A DNA stretch of 64,000 nt from Oryzias latipes. Its lineage: Eukaryota > Chordata > Actinopteri > Beloniformes > Adrianichthyidae. The translations under genes were made by a program, and so were the position numbers. Position 1 is the stretch's first letter; every line of letters starts with the position of its first letter. Shown here piece after piece: positions 45,590 through 56,001 of this stretch. Under the pieces are notes generated by a model, which worked only from the letters and a program-made list of their open reading frames with translations, had not been told where the DNA came from and did not search any database. The stretch is from contig NC_019872.2 in NCBI RefSeq assembly GCF_002234675.1, forward strand, positions 8,138,950 to 8,202,949. The letters run 5' to 3'.

Positions 45590-46250
45590 TGAAAGTCCTA
45601 CTCTGATCTTTGGATCCATTGTAAAAGCCAGTGGTCTTTTAAAAATAAGAAATAAAGGATTTAATTGTAATTATGTTTTTTTGTTTTGTAGCAAAAATAA
45701 GAAAACCTGTATCATTTTCTCAGACATAGTTTCTGCAGGGTGGCAGTATTTCATTAGAAACTTTCTTCTGAATTGTGTCCAGAACTGTGCCATGGAGTAA
45801 GCCTGCTCCTACTTTCCAACGTCCATCTTTTTACACCCTCTTCCAGTAGCTTACAACCCCTCACACCCCCAACCTAACATTAAGGGTGCAACAAAAATGG
45901 TCAGCAATATCAGAGCTGTCCAGACGTACAGCTTGGAGCCAGATGCCAGCTCGGTCAAGGAAAACAAAGACATACATGGATCTATTTGTCTGCAAATAGA
46001 AGCTTAGGAATGAAGCAGAGCAGGGAGCTTGTGGGCCGCCGGCTGTAGTTTCTACATCACAGCTACAAATGTTTGTAACTAATTCTTTTTTCCCATCTAC
46101 TCCTGATTCTCAACTGTTTGAATAAAGAAATACTCAGAAATGCAATTTGAAACTTAATTTGCTTTATATATGTCCTCCATTATGAGGAAAATGTCTCATC
46201 ACGTGACAAACACTAACAACATGATTTTTATCGGAGTGGGTCTTAAAAGC
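45590..46250 (-). mobile_element. Family-1 repeat, copy 5 (inverted)
   Basis: On the minus strand the family blocks occur in the usual order (CTATTTGCAGACAAATAGATCC, GTATGTCTTTGTTTTCCTTG, GCATCTGGCTCCAAGC, AATGTTAGGTTGGGGGTG, CTGCAGAAACTATGTC). The plus-strand right edge ATCGGAGTGGGTCTTAAAAG is the inverted left end. It is the only inverted copy of the eight. Confidence 0.75.
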
Positions 46251-46598
46251 TTTCTTCCACCTTAACAATCATAGAAAGAAGAAGTCACATTTTTAAATGT
46301 GGGTCAATCTAGATATGTTTTGTTATCGGTTATTCTAGAAAGTTGGTAGGTCTTGATTTATTATCCTGTGATCTTCGTCTTCCTGACATTCCTAGGTGCC
46401 AATTAGTTTTTATTGTTGGGATACACTATGACATCGGATCAATATGGTATCAATAAATGGTTATATAAACTGAACACTATCCCTATCAGCCATTAATTTT
46501 TGATAATAATAGTTTTTACCTGTGAAGTCCTGCTCTGTCTATGCACCTGCCATGATTGCATCATTGAGTCTGCGACAGACTTGGACATAACCTGTCAG

Positions 46599-46992
46599 TA
46601 GGGCAGCAGGATGTGAGGAAAACTCACGGTTTGCGATATTAGTGATGAATATTGCGATGCCGATATAACTTCCGATACACAAACAAATAGCAAAACAACC
46701 AAAAACAGTTGCACTGCAACAGTTTAATTTAAAGAGTCAACATACCTTTAATTATACTCCAAATGACCCTATACTATATAGGAGGCGAGCATCTAACAGA
46801 AATGGGCTCCATCCGATTGGTCACATGCATAAATGGATTTATTTGATTTGCTGAATTCTTCAAGCTGCCACAGGATTGTTTTAGCAGATTCAAGGGAAAC
46901 CATTTATCACAAATTTTTGCCGTCTTTTGCATGCGTGTTGCACAGCTTGATATCGTGCTAATGATAAATTTGCGATTTATTGTGCAGGCCTA
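46599..46992 (-). mobile_element. Family-3 hAT-type miniature element with exact 8 bp duplication
   Basis: The ends are TAGGGCAGCAGGATG and TTGTGCAGGCCTA. CCTGTCAG flanks both sides (46591-46598 and 46993-47000). The minus strand matches the copies in il12b intron 6 and an rnf145 intron. Confidence 0.85.
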
Positions 46993-48702
46993 CCTGTCAG
47001 TTTACTATAAAGGCACCCTCCTCTAAATTGCAGCCTCTTTTACTTCTTTTACACCACCATCTTCTTCGTAGCGCTGACATTTGCTTATAGTTTAAAATCC
47101 TGCCTGTCTGCAGAGAATTGCAGCATTAGCACAAACAGTTTTTCCTTTAGCTAGTGGTCTGCTTATGAAAGTATTGATTTGTAATACATGGAATAATTAA
47201 ATAAAAGGCCTTTTACTAAGAGTGACATCAGCTATGGAGGACCAGCAGGGTCTTTGAAATAACAGTTCAGCTCTTTGAGGATCAGTAAGGAATTGTGTAA
47301 TAAATATAAGCATTACTAAATACAATTTATACATTTCAAATTACACTAATAATTGCTTATTAAATATTTTATTTGGAGATGTAATTTCCAGGAGAACTCG
47401 ATCACATAAGACTAAATTTGGGTGGTAGACATTTGCTTGGAATGCAGCTGAGTGGTTCTGCTGCATGAAGATGCTGACGATAGGACCACTCTGTAACCCT
47501 TATGCTATCCTAGGCACTTTAACGTTGGGAGTTGGGTCATCTAGACCCACTAGACAGTGCTCTGAACCTTTGTTCTTCAATGATTTGTGATCTTCACTGG
47601 TGTCCATAGATTACATGAAATCTTTCCACCTTTATTCACCTTTGTCATGGTAGGGAGAACACGTCAATGGAAGGGTGGAGTCATCTAAGATAGCAAAAGG
47701 GGTAAACTGGAGACACAGGAAGCACAACCAAGACTGCTCTTTAAGAAGTGTAGCACTGACACAGGTTTCATGTCACCAAAACTGCGTCTGTTGCTGTTTG
47801 TACAAGCGGGACTGTGGTGTCAGAACACCTAAATGTGTCTACATTGAGATTTGGTCTGAAGCTTTAGCATCAGTTGTTTCCATCGTCTGTGTTGGTGCTT
47901 CTCCTTTACGTTTTCTAGATACATTTGAAAAGTAGGAAGAAAAGTCTGTTTAAAATCAGATGTATAAGTTGCTTCCTGCCATTCAGGGATAATTGCACAG
48001 AAATGTATCTGTGTCAATCCCTATGTGATTGATTTGAAAATAAGAACTTACCCAAAGAGAAAGTTTTGAGAACTACTGTACTACAGTTTTTAGTAGACAA
48101 TGGTTGTTGACTCAGAGAAAGCAAAAGCATTTCCTCATAATGTGGTTTGTTTTCTTTAAACTGAACAGTGTTCTAATTACTTTTCTGAGTCAGCATGATC
48201 ATTTTAGCTCACAAGAATTTAAGGCAACCATAAAATCTGCTCAGCTTAGCCCCCCTTTCTCAGCAGCACTGTTGTTGTTGAAGCGAACAATGTGCTGCTG
48301 AGAAAGCAGATTTAGATTCAAATAAAACTTAATTGCGCTCAATAAGCCTGCGATTGGTTGACTAGCTGGCACCAGTTTCTGCCTCGCTGACTGAGGTTTA
48401 TTTGGCCAGTGTTTAAGGTAAACCCTGGAATCATCATATTACCCAAAAAAAAGACACTTTTTGTGTGTGTTTTGCCTCCTGTGCCATCTCTATTTATTTC
48501 CCCCGTGGCTTTGCAACTTTCTCCGACTTGGACCAATCACACCTCCCCTTTTTCTTTTCTTTCTTTTCTGCCTCCAACCTTCCAGGACTATTTTAATACT
48601 CCAATTTTTCTCTTTGTATTATCTTTCTGTACAGAGTGCCCACTGCCAACAACACGTCTTAGTGGTCAGTTCTGCCTGCAGATCAGCAAATAACCTGAGG
48701 CC

Positions 48703-51700
48703 ATGGCAGTGAAGGACCGCGTCGAGGCTGTGCTCAATGTGGGTCTGCGTGTTCCCAGCATCATGCTGCTCGATGTCCTCTACCGCTGGGACGTCAGCTC
48801 CTTCTTCCAGAAGATCCAACGCTCCAGCCTGTCCAACAACCCCCTGTTTCAGTACAAATACCTGGCACTCTATCTGCATTACGTAGGTCAGTGCTGGAGA
48901 AACGAAAACAGAAAGTAATGACGCATGCACTTACAACAATACACAAATGTTCTAAAACTTGTTGGAAAAAAAACGAACTGCAAAGTGGTTTGGGATTTTG
49001 GTGGCTTTTATTTTTCCACTCATACTCAGAATAACCTCTAGGGCAGGGGTCGGGAACCTATGGCTCGCGAGCCATATATGGCTCTTTTGATGGTCACATG
49101 TGGCTCGCAGACACATTTTTATTTTTTTATTTTTCATTAGACCAGTCCTTCTCGGGCGCGATGCGATGCCAGAGGCGCACAGTAGTAGCGGTGCTTGGAG
49201 AGAAGGATCTGCGCCAGCACTATCACTTTACTATTATCTATTATTTCACAGAGTTTGTACCACCCGGAAACCTGTGAATTGCCGTGCCTAAAACTGCGCG
49301 CCCCCGTCTCTGAGAAAGAGCGCGCAGTAGCGGGGACGGGATGTGAGAGGGAGAAAGCAGAGGGTGGGGGTGGAGTTGTGGGCTCGGTCAGTAAGGTGAA
49401 TCGCGCAGGGATTGTAAAAACGTAAAACCTGCTGCCTGTCACTCACTACAGCGAGTGAGTGTGTGTTTGGCTCCCCGTCTGCATGTGAGCAGTCTGTCTC
49501 ACATTTACAGAACATTCAGACCTATGATCACGTTTAAAGTATCAACGCCTGCATGAAGCAGAAACTCACCACGTATCAACCAGACTAAACCATCAGCAAA
49601 ACTACCACGAGAAATACTCATCATTTATTAACAACAGCATAACAATGTTATTAAAAATAATCCACAGACTTATTGTCCTTTAAAAGTGTTGAAATTATAT
49701 CAAATGCACACATTCACTTGAATATTTAGTTTTAAACATATTGTCGCGGACTGAGTTTAACTTGGCTGTTGGGCCGCGTTAAAAGTTCTGGAGTTCCTTG
49801 AACGCATCAAGCAGAGATCTGATTGGCTCTTAGTTCTGTCGCTCAGCCTGTTGTTAGTTAATTTGGACCAATGGGGTTCAGCTATGGGCCGAATAAGGGA
49901 AATGGGAGGGCTGCAGCGGGAGCAGGGGAATATAAAGTTGGGAGAAGCGCTCTCGTCTCGGCGGGAGAGATTCAGGAGCTGCTGAATTAATTTACGGCAT
50001 TTGTTACAGCCTGCATTAACCAGAATAAAGAACCTTAAAAGAGGTTAAGTCTCAGTGTGGGAAAAGGACACTACATTATTGTATGGCTCTTTCGAAATTA
50101 CATTTAAAAATATGTGGCGTTTATGGCTCTCTTGGGCAAAAAGGTTCCCGACCCCTGCTCTAGGGTCTAACTGTTTTTAAACGTCATGCACATGCGTGTG
50201 ATTTTTTTTTTTTTCTTCTTTTCCTTAAATCAAATGTGGGATTCGGTTTTGCCGTCTTCTTTGTCATATCCTTTGTGAAATACAGGATTCCTGTCAGAAG
50301 GCTTACATTTTGTTGCTTGGTCCAGGTTGTGAAGATAGCGATTCCTGTCTTTACCATTCATTCTTTACCAAAACAATTCTTAAATTGTGAATGGACACTT
50401 TTTCTAAACATTAATCCAGTTCAGTCAAAAAGGAAAGTAGTGTTTGAAGTACTTTTTGTGGATTCAAATATGAACATTTCAGTTATTAAACAGTAGAAAG
50501 CTCTAGTGTTTGCACCTTTACTGACCAACAAGATTCCAATACCATTTAGATTTAAACAGTAAAATTGCATTGTTAGGTTGTGAGCTGGTATGTAATTGAA
50601 GAGAAATAAGAGGCACCTTTTTTTTCTTTAATTTTATTATTTTTCCTTCTAAATAGCTTTGTATTTGTACACTTGTCTGTGCAGAGAAACACTGAGTGGA
50701 CCAGTACAATAAACAGAGAGCAAATAAAAGAACTACTGTTGAACCAAGAGGGTCTGGACTGTGTTTTAGGGATTACAAATGCTTGATAAACCTGCTCAAA
50801 GGTGGTTCCATATTTTGATTGAAATACAACACTACTCTGCATGTTCAAATGATTTGATATTGAGCGTATCTCCTTCATGCCTTAGCATGGAATGAGGTTT
50901 GCAAACAAGAACATGCACAGATGCTGTAGGATGTTTTGTTCTTTGTCTAACGACTCCTCCTGGTTTTCTTTCAGGTTACATCCTGAGCTTGGTGCTCCTG
51001 ACTTTGCCGCGTCAGCACCTGGTTAAACTGTACCTGTACGTTCTGACTGCCCTGCTCCTTTTCGCCGGTCACCAGGTTTCAAGGTATAAATAGCTGCTCA
51101 TCTGTTTAAACCCACCGAAAACGCTTTCCAGTATCTGTTTCTTAGTCAGTTTTTTTATGCTTCAGATACAAAAGTTTTAAATCTTTTAGCCTTGCCTTAT
51201 CATATGAAGTTACTAATATTGAGTTGATTCTACTTTAACATAAGTGTTTTATATTTGTATCTAGTAGTTGATTCTATGCAAGGATCTTTCTGAAAAGAAT
51301 GAGCCATATATAATCAAAGTTTCCTGGTGCGTGTTGTTCAGAGCCTATTATGTGACTGTAGGGTGTTGTGTTTCAGCTCTCAGCAGATTTTCAAGCCTGT
51401 CTATTATTTTTGAACTTTCTTTTTCAGGGATTATGTTCGCAGTGAACTGGATTCTGGTTATGAAGGACCTATTTATCTGGAACCGCTCTCTATGAACAGG
51501 TTCTCCACGGCTCTCATAGGTATACTGTTACACATCAGTGTGATCCAGGCTTTTAGCATTAGGCTCTTATCTCACTGGCTTTTTAGTCATAGCTTGAACA
51601 GAACTATCGAGACATTATTCGTATAAACACACTTTTTCTTGGCCAATAAAATCACTGTGTTTTTTTTTTTCAGACATGTTTTTTAGTTTGACACACTTGA

Positions 51701-54700
51701 AGTTAAAAGCTGTTTGAACTTAGTGTTTAAGAAAAATTGTCCTATTTCTAGTTGAAATGTAACATAATTGTCATAAAGTGTCACAATTACTGCTTAACTT
51801 TTATTTCCAATCCTCAAAAAGCCAGTATTTAATTCATAATCTAGACTAGACTTAATGTTTACCTTTTGCTTTATATGTTTAAATAGGCTGTACTGAGTTT
51901 AGAGAAATGGAAGTATCAGGAAACTAACACTTTTATGGTTAATAAATAGCTGTTTAAAATGCTCCTAGGGCATTAGTTGTAATGGTTTTCTGGTAATGGT
52001 GCATTCATGTCTGTGCCTGTGTCTTCCAGGCCAGCTGGTGGTGTGCACACTGTGTTCCTGTGTAATGCAAACCAAGAGGATTTGGCTCTTCTCTGCTCAC
52101 CTCCTCCCTCTGGTGGCCAGATTGTGTCTGGTCCCCCCGGAGACCATTGTGTTCATCAATAAGTTCTCCATGATCTTCACAGGCCTGGAGGTCATTTACT
52201 TTTTGGCGTCAAACTTGCTGGTACCATACAACCTAGCCAAGACTGCCTACAGGGAACTTGCTCAGGTAATACATAATCAGCATGGCCAAATGCTGCAAGC
52301 CTTTCCATTTGTGAAACGACTTTATTATTTGCTGATCGGTGGTGCTTGGTATTTTTTTCCATCCTTTCTTTCTCTAAAGTGGTTCTGTGGATTCTTTTTC
52401 TCTCAGGTTGTGGAAGTGTACGGTCTCCTGGCCCTGGGGATGTCTCTGTGGAACCAGCTGGTCCTTCCTGTTCTTTTCATGTGTTTCTGGCTGCTGCTGT
52501 TCGCCCTGCAGATCTACACATATTTTAGCACCAGAGACCAGCCAACCTCAAGGGAGAGACTTCTCTTCTTATTCCTCACCAGGTGAGACTCGAACACCAC
52601 CATTCAAACTGTATGGAACATATCAAGACTATTTTTCTCCCTATGAGAAGCCTAGTTCCTTCTATACATTTGGATTCTCCAGAAATCAAAACTATAGAAG
52701 ATAAACAAGATAACCTAAAGCAGCTTAAAGATCTCCTAAAGACTCCAATGAAAATTGTGTTTTTAACAAGTTCGAGTGGAACTTTTCTCATGATGGAGGA
52801 GATGTACAAAGAAAATTAAGCCTAAAATTGCTAAAAATGGCATAATCATAATTAAAAGACTACTGGGAATGCGTTTACAGCAGATCAAACGATGATCAGA
52901 GTGGAGTAATAAGAGATTTGTTCTTATTCTCTAAAGTATGTGAAATTAGATTTTATTGAGAGAATCTTGCGTTACTGAAATGATGTGGAAAATATGTTGC
53001 TTTAGGGACATTTTTGATGTTTTGCATGAAGGCAAGAAATAATTAAAAAAAAACTTTCTTGTTGCCAATGTTGAGTTAAATGTTTCTCCATCTCCTGCGT
53101 GTCTGCAGCGTTGCAGAATGTTGCAGTACTCCGTACTCTCTGCTGGGTCTAGTTTTCACAGTCTCCTTCATCGCTCTTGGAGTTCTCACTTTATGCAAGT
53201 TCTACCTGCAGGGCTACAGAGCCTTTATGAATGACAACACCATGCACAGGTTGGTCAATAAATGAGTGGGCGTTTTATTTATTAGTATTTTTTTGCTAGA
53301 AATGGCTTTGGTCGTTTTTTTAATACCTCTTCTTTTTGTTGTTGTTGCAATCTTTAAAGAGGAATGACGGAGGGCATCACCCTGCTGATCCTCGCCGTCC
53401 AAACCGGCCTGATAGAGCTGCAGGTCATCCATCGAGCCTTCCTTCTCTCTATCATCCTCTTCATTGTGGTTGCTTCCATCCTGCAGTCTATGCTTGAAAT
53501 TGCTGATCCCATAGTCCTGGCGCTGGGGGCCTCCAGGGACAAGTAAGATCCACACACTGTATATTTATACTAGGCCTACACAATAAGTATAGTATCAAGC
53601 TGTGCAATACATATATCGCAAACGTCAGCGAAAACTGCGATAAATGATAACCTTAAATGTGCTTAAACAATATTAAAGCAGCTTGAAATGTTTAACGGAT
53701 CAAACAAATCCGTTCATGCATTTGACCAATCAGATGGAGCCCTTTTATGTTAGATGCTCGCCTCCTATGTAGACGATGGTCATTTGGAGTGTAATTGAAG
53801 TTGTGTTGACTCTAAATTTAACTGTTGCAGTGAAATGTAAATTATGTTTCGGGTTGTTTTGCTATTTGCTCATGTATCGCAAGTTATATCATCATCGCAA
53901 TTTTGATCCCTTATATCGCAAATCGCGAGTTTTCCTCATTTCGTGCAGCCCTTATATATAGATATATTAGTTTTCTCTCTCTTATGACAAAACGCATAAG
54001 AAAGACAGAAACTGTCCTTATTTGGACAAAATACAAAACTCTTTCTTCCCCCCACAGGAGTCTGTGGAAGCACTTCAGAGCCGTGTCCCTGTGCCTCTTC
54101 CTCCTGATCTTTCCAGCCTACATGTCTTACATGATCTGTCAATTCTTCCATATGGATTTCTGGCTCCTCATCATCATCTCTTCTTCAATCCTCACCTCTC
54201 TTCAGGTAATGCACTTAAGTCCAAAAATAACCCGAATGCTAAAAAATGTTTTTTTTTCTAAACAAGAAAATGCAAAAGTTTAGCCCACATCATTTCATGT
54301 TCTACTTCAAGCTTACTAACAGCAACAATCCCTCTAATGTATCTGCTTTATTACTTTATTTTAGTTACTCTTACAGAAAAGAAAAGAGAAGAATGCTTTT
54401 GAAAGTACTGATTGTTATAAAATATCCTTACAGATCCTTTCTAATGAAAATTGTAATTTTGTTTTCGGTTTTTCTGGCATTTTTCTGATAATGGAAAACA
54501 TATCTAAAGAAAATTAGGCTCAAAATTGCAGTCCTGAGTATTTCTTTATTCAAATCAGGAGCAGAAGAAAAAAAAAAAGCTGTGACAAAGTGACGTAGAA
54601 AATACAGTGGGTGGGTCACAAGCTTCCTGCTCCAAGCTCTTAGTAACAGGGGGGACAAGAGGGACAGAGGGGCGGCTCTGCAGAAACTATGGTCTCAGGG

Positions 54701-56001
54701 AACAACACAGTTTTTTTTATCTTGGCTAAAAACTGCATAGTCATAATTAAAAAAAAAACTGGGCATGCTTTAAAAATAGATTAAAAGACAATCAGAGTGG
54801 ATCTAAAAAATATTTGATAAAAACTGACATTTCTCCTCTGTGACCTCCAGGTTCTCGGTACTCTGCTGATCTACGTCCTTTTCATGGTGGAGGAGTTTCG
54901 GAAAGCTCCGGTGGAGAACATGGATGAGGTCATCTACTATGTCAATGGGACCTACAGATTGCTGGAGTTTCTGGTACATGGCCCACACACTCATGAACGC
55001 ACAAAACCCCAGAGTCCTGGCAATGAATAGCTCTAGCGTACAGCCAGGCGTTGCTGGATGACGTTCTACCTTTCCAGGTTGCTGTTTGTGTGGTGTGCTA
55101 CGGCGTCTCAGAAACTGTCTTTGGGGAGTGGAGCGTCATGGGAAGCACCATCATCTTGGTTCACTCATATTATAACGTGTGGCTCAGAGCCCAGCTGGGC
55201 TGGCAGAGCTTCCTGCTCAGAAGAGACGCGGTAAACAAGATCAAAAGTCTCCCCACAGCCAGCGACGCTCAGCTGGAACAGTACAACGACATCTGTGCCA
55301 TTTGCTTCCAGGTTCGTAGACTGTTGTGTGTGTGTTTTTTTGACCAATCAGAATCAAGAACTCATAAAGTTCTGGACCTAAATTCCCTTTGATTCTTTCA
55401 GGACATGAAGAGTGCTGTGATCACTCCATGCAGTCACTTCTTCCACGCTGGCTGTCTGAAGAAATGGCTGTATGTCCAAGAAACATGTCCTCTCTGTCAC
55501 GCACAACTCAAAAGCCAATCCCCAGCCGCCAGTGTCCCCGCCGACGTCCCTCCAGCCAATCAGAATCCTGGAGGACAAGGAGACATGGCAGCAGTCTGCA
55601 ACGCTAAGAAGGATGAGGCCACAGAAAAAGAAAGAGAAGAGGGAACAAGAAAGGAAGAGGAGGGACCCTCAGGCATGCACCCTGACCACCACCACCCTGC
55701 TAGTCAGGCATCTTCAGCTTCAGCTTGTTCCTCTTCTTCACGTGAGACGGATTCACATCAGACAACAGATGATGTGTGCTCCTCTTCCTCCACCCCAGAC
55801 ACATTAGACATGCCCTGCACTCCTCCATCTCGACCCCACCCGCTCCCCGCCTCCACCTTGAAGCAGTCATCCTCACAGATGAAGCAGCCAGGCTCTGTGT
55901 GTCCTCTGAACAGACCAGAGCCACGCCAAGATCAGCCGACGCAATCTGACCAACTCGCCGGCCTTTCTGAGGAATGTTCCCCTCTGCCGTGCAGCCTCTG
56001 A
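48703..56001 (+). CDS. rnf145: RING finger protein 145 (RNF145), 11 coding exons
   Basis: Exons (coding part): 48703-48886, 50975-51083, 51428-51519, 52030-52265, 52407-52582, 53109-53249, 53360-53542, 54058-54205, 54851-54973, 55078-55311, 55402-56001. All joins are GT-AG and in frame, giving 741 residues. The N-terminal ~500 residues are strongly hydrophobic with many membrane helices (TRC8-type domain), including LLILAVQTGLIELQVIHRAF and FHMDFWLLIIISSSILTSLQ. The RING-H2 finger is at residues 537-574 (CAIC, PCSHFFHAGC, CPLC). The tail is hydrophilic and rich in Ser, Pro, Gln and Glu, and longer than the human one I recall. RNF145 is an ER-membrane E3 ligase acting on sterol regulators such as SCAP and HMG-CoA reductase with INSIG. 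The first ATG follows a 68-base UTR in the same exon. Confidence 0.95.
49044..50157. mobile_element. hAT element in an rnf145 intron, exact target duplication
   Basis: The ends CAGGGGTCGGGAACCTATGG and GGTTCCCGACCCCTG are inverted, and CTCTAGGG flanks both sides (49036-49043 and 50158-50165). Subterminal TATGGCTC motifs recur near both ends. No transposase is recognisable, so it is non-autonomous. A possible solo LTR lies inside. Confidence 0.9.
49742..50075 (+). mobile_element. Possible solo LTR nested in the hAT element
   Basis: It begins TGTCGCGGACTG and ends GGACACTACA, with a TATAAAG (about 49931) and an AATAAAG (about 50024) in the order expected for an LTR promoter and polyadenylation signal. 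TATTG occurs at both borders (49739-49743 and 50077-50081), but this conflicts by 1-2 bases with TG..CA ends. No internal retroelement genes are present. Confidence 0.45.
52738..52907 (+). mobile_element. Family-1 repeat, copy 7 (internally deleted)
   Basis: It keeps the left end (AAAGACTCCAATGAAAATTG, CATGATGGAGGAGATGTAC) and the right end (GGCATAATCATAATTAAAAG, GATGATCAGAGTGGA) but lacks the central ~400 bases. It lies in rnf145 intron. Confidence 0.75.
53571..53953 (+). mobile_element. Family-3 hAT-type miniature element in rnf145 intron
   Basis: The ends are TAGGCCTACACAATA and CGTGCAGCCCT. It shares ATCAAGCTGTGCAATAC, CATTTGACCAATCAGATGGA and CCTTTTATGTTAGATGCTCG with the other two copies. 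Flanking bases are TA-rich, so the target duplication is unclear. Confidence 0.7.
54430..54812 (+). mobile_element. Family-1 repeat, copy 6
   Basis: It shares TTCTGGCATTTTTCTGATAATGG, AAATTAGGCTCAAAATTGCAG, CACAAGCTTCCTGCTCCA, GCAGAAACTATGGTC and the right end CAATCAGAGTGGATCT. The middle (AGACAAATAGA to TGTTAGG) is deleted. It is in rnf145 intron. Confidence 0.72.

Larger units (their letters stand above)
43881..48634. other. Likely rnf145 intron 1
   Basis: It has no supported exon. It contains Family-1 copy 5 and a Family-3 element, both listed. The acceptor at 48631-48634 is preceded by a pyrimidine-rich tract from about 48550. Confidence 0.5.
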
